From the NCBI GenBank assembly GCA_903865895.1, contig CAIPLM010000288.1, positions 1 through 63,962 on the forward strand: DNA of 63,962 bases, given 5' to 3'. The notes under the pieces were generated by a model. The model did no database searches. It was not told where the DNA came from and saw nothing but the letters and a program-made list of their open reading frames with translations. Origin of the DNA: an uncultured Rhodospirillales bacterium (GTDB lineage Bacteria; Pseudomonadota; Alphaproteobacteria; Acetobacterales; Acetobacteraceae). A program made the position numbers and the translations under genes. Positions 27,495 through 38,783 of the stretch are shown here, piece by piece. How positions within the stretch are numbered: position 1 is the stretch's first letter; each line of letters opens with the position of its first letter.

Positions 27495-29825
27495 TCATCC
27501 CGGCAGCAACCGAATCACCAGCTCCGCCGCCTCATCGACGGCTGACTTGGAAAAAGGCAGCGGCACATATTCCCCCGCCGCCCATTTCGGCGCGAGATCG
27601 TCGTAGTGGGACGAGCGCGGATCGCCGGATTGGCCGGGGGCGTTGATGCACATCGAGGCATCCCAGTTGCCGACGTCGCACACCATGCGGAACGAGGCCC
27701 CGGCGGTGACGCGGAAATCGGAGCCGCGATAGGTGGCGTTCATCGGCGTGGAGCCGGAACCGCCCTTAGGCAGCGGGCCGACGCTTTTGAAATCCGTCAT
27801 CAGGTCGGCGAGCGGGTGTTCGAAATAGCCGTGATGCAGCTTGCCCCAGCTCCACCAGGCGGTGTGCTCGCCCTGGCGCGCTCGCATATCCACCACCGCG
27901 GCGCGCAGTGTCTCCAGCAGCATGGCGTCGCGATCACCGAGGCGCGGATCGGCGGCTTCGAGCGCGGCGAGGATGGTGTCCATATCGCCCGGCACCATCA
28001 GCGGCCGCAGGTCGGGATCGGGGCACAGCTTATCGAGCACCGCGGGCTTGAGGCACTTGGTCCACCACACCTCGAACAGCGCGGCGCCGGCGCTGTCGCG
28101 GCCGAGGTGCTCGTCCCACTCGGCCAGCAGGTCGAGCCCGGTCTTGATGTCGGCCTCGCCCGTGAGCGGCGCCAGCAACGCCTTCAGACGGCGGCCGGGG
28201 ATGGAGACGTCATCGGTTTGCAGCGCCATGGAATCGGCCAGGGTGTGGGCGGGTTGGGTGTCCAGCACCTCGTGGATGCGGCTGGTGCGCGAGCGCTCGG
28301 CCCATTCGAAGCCGAGCTTGCGCTCGCGGTAGGGGTAGTTGTCCGGCAGGTTCATCTCGTTCGCGGTGGCGAAATAGCCCTTGGCCGGGTTCACCTCGCG
28401 CGGCAGGTCCCCGAAGGGGTGGAAGCCCTGCCACTCGTAGCGCCCATCGCCGGGCACCGGCAGTAGCCCGTCCCAGTTCGGCCGGATCGGCGTGCGCCCG
28501 GCGGCATACCAGGCGATATTGCCGGCGACATCGGCATAGACGTGGTTGACCGAGGGGGTCGCCCAGCCCTCAAGCGACTTCTCGTATTCCGCCAGCGAGC
28601 CGGCCTGCATGTAGCCGAGGCTGGTCAGGTAGGCCGAGGCCCCCGGCTCGAACCACACCGAGCGCACGGCATAGGCCAAGTTACCCTCGGCATCCTCGTA
28701 GACCACCGGGCCGTGGCGGGTGAATTTCAGCGTGACGGTCTGGTCCGGCTGGCCGCGCACCGCGATGGTCTCGGTTACCACCCGCATCTCCTCCCAGCCC
28801 TCGCCGTAGCGGTAGCGGTCGGCGTTCTCCGGGTCGGTCGCGTAGACGTAGAGGTCCTCCTGATCCATCGGGAAGATGGTGAGGCTGAAGGCGCAATGGT
28901 CGTTATGGCCGAGCGAGACGCCGGGCACCGCGGGCTCGCCGGCGCCGATCACGTCGATCCCGGGGCCGGTGAGGTGAACCAGCCAGCGCAGCGAGGGCAA
29001 AGCATGGGCGCGGTGCGGATCGCTGGCGAGGATCGGCCGCCCGGTCTCGGTGCGCGAGGCGGCGACGGCCCAGTTGTTGGAGCCTTGCAGGTAGACGTCG
29101 CCGAGATCGTCCACCCGGGTCCAGTTCCACGCATTATCAAGCGTGGCCATCATGCGGGCATGGCTGAAATCGAGCCGTGCGGTGGCGAGCTTGAAGACGT
29201 CCAACACCTTGGGCGGAATCGCGGCCCAATCGACGCCCTCGGGGATCTCGGTCTCCCATGGCGGTTCGATGGAGCGGCGGGCGAGATCGACGGCGAGATC
29301 GCCCTTGGCCAGCACGCGGGCGCGAGCGACCTCGGAGAGCACGTTGCGCACGAGGCCGTGGCTGCGGATTCGCACCGCATCCTCCGCCGTCCAGCGCTCG
29401 GGCACTGTGCCCATGGCGGCGAATTCCGGGGCGAGCAAAGCAGGCTGCGCGGCGCAGCGGTCGATCCAGGCATTGATGCCGGCGGCGAAGGCCTCGGTGA
29501 TCTCCCGCGCATCGGGGATGGCGTATCCGGCCCACTCCGCCGCCATATCACCGCGATACAGGAACAGGCGGGAGGCGCGATCCTGTGCCAGGAAGCCCGG
29601 CCCGAAATCGGCGGCGAGCCGCCCGAGGCCGCGCTTGCGCCAGAGATCGAGCTGCCACAGCCGCTCGCGCGCCGCGGCGAAGCCCTGGGCGAAGAACACG
29701 TCATGCCGGGTGGCGGCGCGGATATGCGGGATGCCGTTACGGTCCATCACGATCTCCGCCGGCTGTTCGAGGCCGGGGGTGGCGATGTTAATTGTGACAG
29801 GACTGGGGGGCGCTGTATCGGGCAT
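27495..29825 (-). CDS. penicillin-acylase-family Ntn hydrolase, no signal peptide
   Basis: 776 residues. VMDRNGIPHI is near residue 27, the nucleophile is S249 in YLQGSNNWAVAA, then VSLGHNDHCAFS and a C-terminal GNWDASMCINAPGQSG. It is a clear paralogue of the product of 25042-27336, sharing layout and many motifs, but it starts MPDTAPPSPVTINIATPG with no export signal. It may act in the cytoplasm while its neighbour acts outside. The gene is the first of the minus-strand block and is divergent from the second peptide importer at 29937, which could bring in its substrate. Confidence 0.88.
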   Translation of the reverse strand: MPDTAPPSPVTINIATPGLEQPAEIVMDRNGIPHIRAATRHDVFFAQGFAAARERLWQLDLWRKRGLGRLAADFGPGFLAQDRASRLFLYRGDMAAEWAGYAIPDAREITEAFAAGINAWIDRCAAQPALLAPEFAAMGTVPERWTAEDAVRIRSHGLVRNVLSEVARARVLAKGDLAVDLARRSIEPPWETEIPEGVDWAAIPPKVLDVFKLATARLDFSHARMMATLDNAWNWTRVDDLGDVYLQGSNNWAVAASRTETGRPILASDPHRAHALPSLRWLVHLTGPGIDVIGAGEPAVPGVSLGHNDHCAFSLTIFPMDQEDLYVYATDPENADRYRYGEGWEEMRVVTETIAVRGQPDQTVTLKFTRHGPVVYEDAEGNLAYAVRSVWFEPGASAYLTSLGYMQAGSLAEYEKSLEGWATPSVNHVYADVAGNIAWYAAGRTPIRPNWDGLLPVPGDGRYEWQGFHPFGDLPREVNPAKGYFATANEMNLPDNYPYRERKLGFEWAERSRTSRIHEVLDTQPAHTLADSMALQTDDVSIPGRRLKALLAPLTGEADIKTGLDLLAEWDEHLGRDSAGAALFEVWWTKCLKPAVLDKLCPDPDLRPLMVPGDMDTILAALEAADPRLGDRDAMLLETLRAAVVDMRARQGEHTAWWSWGKLHHGYFEHPLADLMTDFKSVGPLPKGGSGSTPMNATYRGSDFRVTAGASFRMVCDVGNWDASMCINAPGQSGDPRSSHYDDLAPKWAAGEYVPLPFSKSAVDEAAELVIRLLPG

Positions 29826-29936
29826 TCTCTATCCTCCGCTAAGTGCCACAGGGTTTCACGCCGCTGCACGATGGACAAGCGGGGGGAGCGATGGCCTACT
29901 CCGCGCCCAGGTTCCATCAACATCGGGGGTTGCACC
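29826..29936. promoter_or_regulatory. divergent promoter region, acylase block / second importer
   Basis: These 111 bases separate the 14.5-kb minus-strand block from the plus-strand importer operon and must hold both promoters. GCGGGGGGAGCG near 29880 and ATCGGGGG near 29925 are G-rich; the latter may serve as ribosome binding site for 29937. No clear -35/-10 or palindrome was found. Confidence 0.35.
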
Positions 29937-31508
29937 ATGAGCCAATCGTTCGGATCTTTCGGCCGTCGCGGCGCACTCGCCGGCGGTACTGCCCTTTCGC
30001 TGTTCGGCGCCTCTGCCGAGGCGGCCGGGCGCACCCGCTACATCACCGCCAACAACAACCCGTACGATATCCTCGACCCGCATCAGGTGTTCGATATCGG
30101 CCGCATCGCTATCCGCCTGAACATGTATGACGCCCTGGTGCGTTGGGTGGATAACCCCCCGAAGCTCGAGATGTGGCTGGCCGAGAAGGTGGATATCTCG
30201 GCCGACGGGCTCGTCTACACCTTCACGCTCCGCCCCGGCGTGAAGTTCCATGACGGCAGCCCGCTCACCGCGGATGACGTTGTCTATTCCATGGAGCGCA
30301 TCCTCGGCATCAAGAAGGGCGCCTATGGGCTGTTCGCCGACGTGGTGAAGCCCGGCACCACCAAGGCGGTTGACCCGCGGACGGTGCGCTTCACCCTCAA
30401 CAAGCCCTTCGCGGTGTTCCAGGCCGTGCTCTCCGAGCTTTGGGTGGTGAACGCCAAGGTGGTGAAATCCCACGAGAAGGATGGCGACTGGGGCGCCGAG
30501 TGGCTCACCCGCAACGAGGCCGGCTCCGGCGGCTATCGCCTGCGCCGGTTTGACCCGGCGATCGGCTTCCAGGCCGAGCGCTTCGAGGGCCACTTCATGC
30601 CCTTCGGCAAGGGCGCGGTGGATGACGCCGATTTCCGTGTCTCGATGGAAACCGCCACCCGCGTGCTCGGCATGATCAAGGGCGAGTTCACCACCACCGA
30701 CGGCTACATGCCGGCCGAGCAGGTGCAGCGGATGAAGGAGAGCGGCAACGTCTGGTTCAAGGAGGCGGAGAGTATCCGCACCTTCTATTTCATCATGAAC
30801 CACGCCAAGGCGCCGATGAACGACGTCAACCTGCGGCGCGCCATCTCCTGCATGTTCGACTACGAGGGATTCAACAACAACATCCTCGGCGGCACCGTCG
30901 TCCGCAATCCCGGCATCATCCCCAACCCGATGTGGGGCGCGCCGAAGGACCTCAAGGGCTACAGCTACGATATCGACAAGGCGAAGTGGTATCTCGCCCA
31001 GGTGAAGGAGAAGCTGCGCACCATCCAGATCGGCGCCATGGCCGGCTATCCGCAATCCGAGCAGGCCGCGCAAATGCTGCAGGCCGGCGCCGCCAAGGCG
31101 GGGCTCGACATCAAGGTGGTCGCCGAGCCCTACACCACCATCGCCCCCAAGCTCGACGACCCCGAGCGCGCGCATGACCTGGTGCCCCTGTGGCGCAGCG
31201 CCTACTTCGCCGACCCCCATAACTGGACCGGCTTCCTCTTCAACTCCAAGAACTTCAAGTCGGGCAATGCGAGCTTCTACAAGAACCCCCGCATCGACGA
31301 GCTGACCGACGCCGCTTTGGTGATCACCGACCAGGAGAAGCGCCGGCCGCTCTACGAGGAGGTCTCGCGCATCCTGGTGGAGGATGCCGTCGGCCTGTTC
31401 GTCAACAACACCAAGTTTTATGGCCCGTACGGCAAGGGCGTGAAGTCGGTGCGCTTCTGCCCGATCGGCGATACGCAGGACCTTCGGTGGATCGAAATGA
31501 ACACCTGA
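29937..31508 (+). CDS. ABC transporter substrate-binding protein, family 5
   Basis: 523 residues. The signal sequence MSQSFGSFGRRGALAGGTAL contains a twin Arg and ends near SAEAA. Family-5 landmarks are VYTFTLRPGVKFHDGSPLTA and DVVYSMERI, and a late WRSAYFADPHNWTGF segment. It is not a close copy of the 3489 protein, so the two importers probably have different ligands. The long open frame beginning at 28542 is antisense to the acylase and is not used; the ATG at 29937 opens the signal peptide. Confidence 0.92.
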   Translation: MSQSFGSFGRRGALAGGTALSLFGASAEAAGRTRYITANNNPYDILDPHQVFDIGRIAIRLNMYDALVRWVDNPPKLEMWLAEKVDISADGLVYTFTLRPGVKFHDGSPLTADDVVYSMERILGIKKGAYGLFADVVKPGTTKAVDPRTVRFTLNKPFAVFQAVLSELWVVNAKVVKSHEKDGDWGAEWLTRNEAGSGGYRLRRFDPAIGFQAERFEGHFMPFGKGAVDDADFRVSMETATRVLGMIKGEFTTTDGYMPAEQVQRMKESGNVWFKEAESIRTFYFIMNHAKAPMNDVNLRRAISCMFDYEGFNNNILGGTVVRNPGIIPNPMWGAPKDLKGYSYDIDKAKWYLAQVKEKLRTIQIGAMAGYPQSEQAAQMLQAGAAKAGLDIKVVAEPYTTIAPKLDDPERAHDLVPLWRSAYFADPHNWTGFLFNSKNFKSGNASFYKNPRIDELTDAALVITDQEKRRPLYEEVSRILVEDAVGLFVNNTKFYGPYGKGVKSVRFCPIGDTQDLRWIEMNT

Positions 31509-31514
31509 GCCACC

Positions 31515-32516
31515 ATGCGCCTGCTCGCGCTGGCATTGCGGCGGTTCCTCTGGATGCCGCCGACTTTGCTGGGTCTCACGCTGATCGTCTTCTCGGTCTC
31601 GCACGTCATCCCCTCCGACCCCGCGCGGGTATTGGCGGGCGAGAACGCGCCGCAGGAGCAGGTCGAGGCGCTCAGGCGCAAATACGGGCTCGACAAGCCC
31701 TTGCCCCAGCAATTCGTCCGCTACGTGACGGACGTCGTCAGTGGCAATATGGGCGTCAGCCTCTACACCCAGCGCCCCGTGGCGACCGATCTGGTCGAGC
31801 GGCTGCCGGCGACCTTCGAGCTCGCGCTGTTCGCCATCACGCTGGCCGTGCTGATAGGACTGCCGCTTGGCGTGGTCTCGGCGCTCTACCGCAACACCTG
31901 GCTTGATCACGGCGTTCGCCTCGTCACCATCGCCGGCCTCGCGATGGCGGCGTTCTGGCTCGCGATCCTCCTGCAACTGCTGTTCTCGATGCAGTGGAAC
32001 CTCACCCCCGTGCAAGGCCGCATCGACGGCTGGGGGCCGGACCCGATCACCGGGTTCTACACCGTGGATGCGCTGATCCGCGGCGATATCGAGACCTTCC
32101 TCACCTCGCTGCGCTATCTCTTTTTGCCGATGATCACCCTGGCCATCCCCGCCATGGCCACCATCGTGCGCTTCACCCGCGCCGGGGTGCTGAACGTGAT
32201 GAACAGCAATTTCGTGTTCTACCAGGCCGCCATGGGGCTCCCCCGCCGGGTGGTGATCTGGAAATACATCCTCCGCGCCGCGTTGATCGGCACCCTCACG
32301 CAAATCGGCCTGGTGTTCGGCAATTTGCTCGCCGGCGCCGTGGTGGTGGAGACGGTGTTCTCCTGGCCCGGCCTCGGCACCTACGCCTACAACTCCATCC
32401 TGCAATCCGACTACAATGCCATCATGGGGTTCACCTTGTTCACCGGCTCGGTCTTCATCGGCATGAACCTCCTGGTCGATATCGCCCAGGCCGTGCTGGA
32501 CCCGCGCGGACGATGA
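31515..32516 (+). CDS. ABC transporter permease, DppB/OppB type
   Basis: 333 residues. It has an N-terminal helix and HVIPSDPARVLAG periplasmic motif, then five helices, with the coupling loop around NSNFVFYQAAMGLPRRVV. A periplasmic insertion around GRIDGWGPDPITGFYTVD is typical of this family. It starts six bases after the binding-protein stop. Confidence 0.92.
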   Translation: MRLLALALRRFLWMPPTLLGLTLIVFSVSHVIPSDPARVLAGENAPQEQVEALRRKYGLDKPLPQQFVRYVTDVVSGNMGVSLYTQRPVATDLVERLPATFELALFAITLAVLIGLPLGVVSALYRNTWLDHGVRLVTIAGLAMAAFWLAILLQLLFSMQWNLTPVQGRIDGWGPDPITGFYTVDALIRGDIETFLTSLRYLFLPMITLAIPAMATIVRFTRAGVLNVMNSNFVFYQAAMGLPRRVVIWKYILRAALIGTLTQIGLVFGNLLAGAVVVETVFSWPGLGTYAYNSILQSDYNAIMGFTLFTGSVFIGMNLLVDIAQAVLDPRGR

Positions 32517-33341
32517 GGGCGCTGCGCCGTCTCATGCGCGACCGGGCACTGGTGACCGGCACGGTGATCGTCTCGGCCCTTGTGCTCGCCGCCATTTTCG
32601 CCACCCCCCTCGCCAATTTCCCCAGCCACGTCACCGGGTTCGACCCGGCCTTCCGCTTGAAGCCACCCGGCGAGGTGTTCTGGCTCGGCACGGACCGCAT
32701 GGGGGCGGACCTCTATTCCCGCCTCCTGTTCGGCGCCCGGCTGACCATCCTGATCTCCGTCACCGCCACCCTGGTTGCCGTGCTGATCGGCGTGCCGATG
32801 GGGCTGATCGCCGGATATTTCGACCGTTGGTACAGCGACCTCCTGATGCGCATCTCCGACGTCTTCCTCGCCGTCCCGCAGATCGTGCTGGCGATCGCCA
32901 TCGCGCAGACTCTGGGGCCGGCGATCCAGAACGTCATCCTCGCCCTCTCCGCCACCTACTGGCCGTTCTGGGCGCGCATCGTCTATGCCGAGACCCGCTC
33001 GCTCCGCAACGAGGTGTTCATCGAGGCCGCCATCGCCATGGGCGCCTCGCCGCTGCGGGTGATGGTGCTTCACGTGCTGCCCTCCATCGCCTCGTCCATC
33101 ATCGTGCGCACCACCATCGGCATGGGCGCGACCATCCTCGCCGCCGCCTCCCTCGGCTTCCTCGGCCTTGGCGCCCCGCCACCCACCCCGGAATGGGGGC
33201 GGATGATCGCCGAGAGCCGCGAATTCCTGCCCCAGGCCTGGTGGTACGCCACCGCCCCCGGCATCGCCATTCTCCTCGTCGTCATGGGCTTCAACCTCCT
33301 CGGCGACGGGCTGCGCGACGCGATTGACCCCAGGATCCGCC

Positions 33342-33352
<11 letters not shown>
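32513..33352 (+). CDS. ABC transporter permease, DppC/OppC type
   Basis: 279 residues starting MRALRRLMRDRALVTG; the ATG overlaps the previous stop (ATGA). Conserved LGTDRMGADLYSRLLFGAR is the family signature, and the coupling loop is EAAIAMGASPLRVMVLHVLP. The C-terminal GFNLLGDGLRDAIDPR motif is the standard end of DppC proteins and is also seen in the first importer. Confidence 0.92.
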
Positions 33353-35301
<1,949 letters not shown>

Positions 35302-35305
<4 letters not shown>

Positions 35306-36045
35306 ACAAAGTCGCCATCGTCACCGGCGGCGCCCGCGGCATCGGCCGCGGTTGCGCCCATGCCTTGGCGGAGAAGGGCCTCGATATCGCGATCGTTGAC
35401 CTGCTCCCCGCCGAAGCCGAACGCACCATCGGCGAACTCACCGCCATGGGCCGCGTCGCCCGCTTCTACGAAGCCGATGTCGCCGATCATGCCCGGGCCC
35501 GCGCCGTGGTGCAGCAAATCGCCGCCGATTTCGGCCGCATCGACGTGCTGGTGAACAACGCCGGCCGCGGCAACCCCAAGGGCATCCTGGAGATCACCGA
35601 GGAGGAATTCGATCGCACCATCGATGTGAACCTCAAATCCTGCTTCAACTTCATCCAGCCCGCCGTCCCCGTGATGCGCGCCACTGGCGGCGGCCGGATC
35701 GTCTCCATGTCCTCGCTGAACGCCCATTCCGGCGGCGTCACCGCGGCCGTCTCGAAGTTCTCCTACGCCGCCGCCAAGGCCGGCATCATCGGCCTCACCC
35801 GCGCGCTGGCGAAGGAACTCGGCCCCGACATCGCCATCAACTGCGTCTGCCCCGGCGTGATCGAGACAGAACTCGGCAACACCCTCACCAAGGCGCGCGG
35901 CCCTGAACTGATGACCGGCATCGCCCTCGGCCGCCTCGGCACCCCCAAGGACGTTGCGGGCCTGGTCGCCTTCCTCGCCACCGTCGAACCCAACTTCATC
36001 ACCGGCCAGGATTTCATCATCGACGGCTTCCAGTTCAAAGTGTGA
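35302..36045 (+). CDS. short-chain dehydrogenase/reductase (SDR)
   Basis: 247 residues of classical SDR type: TGGARGIGRG cofactor loop near residue 8, NNAGRG, catalytic Ser in SMSSLNAHSGG and YAAAK. The C-terminal GQDFIIDGFQFKV resembles FabG/3-hydroxyacyl or sugar-dehydrogenase subfamilies. The ATG overlaps the importer ATPase stop, so it is co-expressed with the peptide-type importer and likely acts on the imported compound. Substrate unknown. An SDR serves as sulfoquinovose dehydrogenase in the Pseudomonas sulfo-ED pathway, so that role is worth testing. Confidence 0.9.
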
Positions 36046-36057
36046 TTTTGGCGGAAA

Positions 36058-36477
36058 TCCGATAATGTTATTAAATCGAAACAATAAAGACGTGCACCCG
36101 GGGCCCGATCCGGCGGCCCGGATCGGTTGTCTATATGCCAGCACACGCGCGGAATCGGGCGGCCGGGCGCAGCGCCACAGCCAAACCGCAGCCGGGCGCA
36201 CCACGTGCGCATCCAGCCGCAAAGCGCGGGTATAGCGCACGGCCCAGGGGGCGGGCACGGCAACCCACACGATCTCCCAGTCCTCGTCCTCATCCCCCGC
36301 ATTCGCCGAGCCGAACCCGGCCGCGTCCCACGCGCCATCCGCCACCGGCGGCCACGCCAGATCGGTCGCCCCCAGGGAACGCAGCAGGCGGAACAGCCAG
36401 ACAAGAATCCGCAACACCTCCGGCCCCATCTCGGGTACCAGGGCCTTCAGGCCAACAGGGAGGGTCGCGCTCTTCAT
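36058..36477 (-). pseudogene. hypothetical protein, probably truncated
   Basis: An ATG at 36477 opens about 140 codons with strongly GC-biased third positions, as in real genes of this window. The product begins MKSATLPVGLKALVPEMG and includes an acidic patch (GDEDEDWE). There is no stop before the frame crosses the terminator at 36105-36126 and enters the antisense of the SDR gene, remaining open to 35284. This looks like a gene that lost its end. I do not recognise the family. Otherwise the stretch 36046-36555 holds only the terminator and an AT-rich patch at about 36510-36545. Confidence 0.35.
36105..36126 (+). terminator. hairpin terminator after the importer/SDR operon
   Basis: CCGATCCGG (36105-36113) and CCGGATCGG (36118-36126) are perfect 9-base arms around CGGC, 60 bases after the SDR stop. 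The following sequence TTGTCTATAT is T-rich for this genome. It fits a Rho-independent terminator of the plus-strand operon. Confidence 0.6.
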
Positions 36478-36555
36478 GACGACCATCCTACGCCCTTCGG
36501 CATGGATCGTCAAGAACAAATTTAGAACTAACCGAAAATTCCTAGGCGATAGATC

Positions 36556-37302
36556 CTAGGTCAGCATCAGCTTCACCGCCGCGATCACCAGCACCCCCGC
36601 CAGCACCCGCTGCAAGGCGGCAGGCGACAGCCAGCGAATGGCCAGCTGCGTACCCAGCAGCGCGCCGGCCAGCGCGGCCACCGCATAGGCGGAAATCTCC
36701 ACCGGCACCGATCGCAGCGAGACGAAATTGCCCGCCAACCCCGCCAGCGAATTCAACAGGATGAACGGGGAGGTGATCCCCGCCGATTGCCGCGCCCCCG
36801 CCCAGCCCATCAACAGCAACACCGGGCTGAGGAAAATCCCCCCGCCCGTCCCCGTCAGCCCCGAGAGCAACCCGATCGCCGCACCGGTGCCGATCGCCAG
36901 CCCCATCGGCGGGCTCGGCGCCGGGCCGCGCGGCGTGGCTGTCTTCTCGCGCGGATCGATCAGCAGCCGCAGCCCGGCGAAGAGCAGCACCAAGCCCACC
37001 AGCATCTTGTAGGCGGCGCCCGGCAGTTGGATCGCCCCGCCGGCAACCGCCAGTGGCATGGAGCCGATCACGAACGGCACAAGTGCCCGCCAGGTGATCC
37101 AGCCCGCCCGGTGCAGCCGCCACGTCGCGAAGGCCGCCACCAGCACGTTGAGGCACAACGCCGTCGGTTTCATCACCGAAGGCGTCACCCCGAACAGCGC
37201 CATCGCCGCGATATAGCCGGAGGCGCCAGCATGTCCCACCGCGGTATAGATGGTCGCCGCGAGGAAGATCAGCCCGGAGAGCGGCAGGGTGGTGGCGAAC
37301 AT
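36556..37302 (-). CDS. TauE/SafE family transporter (sulfite/sulfonate exporter type)
   Basis: 248 residues from ATG 37302; an upstream in-frame ATG at 37338 adds a short hydrophilic leader. Seven or eight predicted helices form two repeats, with the glycine-rich GLLSGLTGTGGGIFLSP loop in the second half diagnostic of the TauE/SafE family. Members are implicated in export of sulfite, sulfoacetate or related anions, and others in uptake. A sulfite exporter would fit a sulfoquinovose-degrading cell, but it is 18 kb from the sulfoquinovosidase and beside a ModE-like regulator, so another anion is possible. TauE stops in a CCTAGG repeat at 36541-36560. Confidence 0.85.
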   Translation of the reverse strand: MFATTLPLSGLIFLAATIYTAVGHAGASGYIAAMALFGVTPSVMKPTALCLNVLVAAFATWRLHRAGWITWRALVPFVIGSMPLAVAGGAIQLPGAAYKMLVGLVLLFAGLRLLIDPREKTATPRGPAPSPPMGLAIGTGAAIGLLSGLTGTGGGIFLSPVLLLMGWAGARQSAGITSPFILLNSLAGLAGNFVSLRSVPVEISAYAVAALAGALLGTQLAIRWLSPAALQRVLAGVLVIAAVKLMLT

Positions 37303-37376
37303 GGCCTTCGATATGGCAATTCCGCCATAACGATACAAGCGATCGCCGCCCGGCGCTACCCAAACAGCGCCCCCAA

Positions 37377-37730
37377 CTACAGCGTGCCGCCCGCCGGTAC
37401 CGCCCGCGCCTCCAACGCCCGCAAATCCTCCGCCGCCAACTCCGCCGCCGCGGCCTCCAGCCGCCGATACCGCGCCACCAAATCCCGCCCCAGCGGCGTC
37501 AACACCGCCCCCCCACCGCCACTCCCACCGGCCACACGCTCCACGGCCGGCGAGGTGAAGGCGGTGTTGAGGCTGTCGATCAGCAGCCAGGCGCGCTTAT
37601 AGTCCATCCGCATTTCCCGCGCCGCCGCGGCGATCGAGCCGGTCGCCTCGATACTCTCCAACAGCGCCGCCTTGCCCGGCCCGATCCGGCTGCCCGAGCC
37701 CAACACCAGGGTGAGTTTGATATGTGCCAT
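37377..37730 (-). CDS. ModE-like N-terminal winged-helix regulator
   Basis: 117 residues. It matches the DNA-binding half of ModE: GKAALLESIEATGSIAAAAR then MRMDYKRAWLLIDSLN, the LysR-like helix-turn-helix. The molybdate-binding MOP domains are missing, as in the short ModE-type regulators of many alphaproteobacteria. A glycine run (GGSGGGG) sits in the wing. It lies 74 bases upstream of the TauE/SafE gene on the same strand and may control it. It is the only obvious transcription factor in the window. Confidence 0.85.
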   Translation of the reverse strand: MAHIKLTLVLGSGSRIGPGKAALLESIEATGSIAAAAREMRMDYKRAWLLIDSLNTAFTSPAVERVAGGSGGGGAVLTPLGRDLVARYRRLEAAAAELAAEDLRALEARAVPAGGTL

Positions 37731-37749
37731 CTGAGTCAGAAGGCCGGCG

Positions 37750-38586
37750 TTACCGCCGGGGTGCCCACCCGTAGGCCTTGGCGCACGCCCCGCCCATTAG
37801 CATCGCCCGCTCGCTCTCGCTCAGCCGGTCCGTCATCAGGAACGGCTTCACCCCGTGCTCATAGGAGAGGATGGCGAATGCCCGCGTCCAGTCCGTGCCC
37901 CACAGGCAGCGCTCGAACCCCCAGGCATCGAAGATATGGCCAAGCGGCGGCCAGATATCGGGGTAGGGGTAGGGCTGGTGCGACAAAGTGCAGGCACCGC
38001 TGATCTTGATCACCACGTTCGGCCGCCGCGCCAACTCCACCACCTTCGGCAGATCCGCCCAGGCATCCACCGGCGCCGGCGGCACCCGCGGCTGCAGCAG
38101 CCCGAGATGGTCGAGAATGATGGACGTATTCGGGTTGCGGTCGATCACCGCGGTCCCGGCGTCGATATTGCCCCAGCAATGCAGGTTGACCGGCATGCCG
38201 TGATGGGCCGCGGCGCGCATGATGCGGTCGATGCCGGGATGGTCCGCCCCCCACAGCCCATCATTCGGCATCATGATGCGCACCCCCACCGCGCCCGGCA
38301 CGCGCTTCCACTCCGCGATCACGTCGGCGACGTCGAGATCCTCCGGGTCGAGCGGCTTGACGATGCCGAACCGCCCGGGATGCGCCCGCTGCACCTCGAT
38401 CGCGTAGCTGGCGTCATAGCGGTAGAGCGAGAAGGCGGAGATGAAGATCGCCCCATCCACCCCCACCGCATCCATCGCCGCCACCATCTCATCGCCCGTC
38501 ACATGCGCCGGCCAGTTCGGCACGCTGTGCCAGGGCCGCCTCGGCGTATTGGCCTCATAGGCATGAACCTGGCTGTCGATGATCAT
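37750..38586 (-). CDS. amidohydrolase family protein (Amidohydro_2, lactonase-like)
   Basis: 278 residues from ATG 38586. TIM-barrel amidohydrolase-2 features: DSQVHAYE at the start (a variant of DxHxH, with Gln in place of the first His region), HCWG near 157, ILDHLGL, and GTDWTRA near the end. The group includes 2-pyrone-4,6-dicarboxylate lactonase and sugar-lactone hydrolases, most of which need little or no metal. Hydrolysis of a lactone or cyclic amide is the likely reaction. It ends 20 bases before the ModE-like gene but is separately oriented behind an AT-rich 5' region. Confidence 0.82.
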   Translation of the reverse strand: MIIDSQVHAYEANTPRRPWHSVPNWPAHVTGDEMVAAMDAVGVDGAIFISAFSLYRYDASYAIEVQRAHPGRFGIVKPLDPEDLDVADVIAEWKRVPGAVGVRIMMPNDGLWGADHPGIDRIMRAAAHHGMPVNLHCWGNIDAGTAVIDRNPNTSIILDHLGLLQPRVPPAPVDAWADLPKVVELARRPNVVIKISGACTLSHQPYPYPDIWPPLGHIFDAWGFERCLWGTDWTRAFAILSYEHGVKPFLMTDRLSESERAMLMGGACAKAYGWAPRR

Positions 38587-38687
38587 GGCGCGCACCCTCC
38601 GTTTGCCCGCGAGTTTGGGCGGGGCGGCGGGGCGTTGTCCAGGGCGTCGATGCAAAGCTGTAGAGTGCACAGAATTAAATACGTAAA

Positions 38688-38729
38688 TTGACCTCATTGA
38701 CGAATATTGTATGGAGCATTGACTTGACG
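38688..38729. promoter_or_regulatory. four TTGAC boxes in an AT-rich divergent intergenic region
   Basis: The region 38587-38783 separates the amidohydrolase from the divergent PEP-CTERM gene and is far more AT-rich than its surroundings. TTGAC occurs at 38688, 38697, 38719 and 38724. They may be overlapping -35 elements or binding sites for a regulator. No good -10 pairs with any of them at normal spacing. Confidence 0.3.
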
Positions 38730-38783
38730 ATTAAGTAATGGCGCGGCCTTGTGCAAGTGTTACCGAATTACGGATTGCCCGCC

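Noticed and set aside
29856-32405. 849-codon minus-strand open frame
   Set aside because: It is antisense to the second importer's binding protein and permease. The translation is His/Glu/Gly-rich with no recognisable domain.
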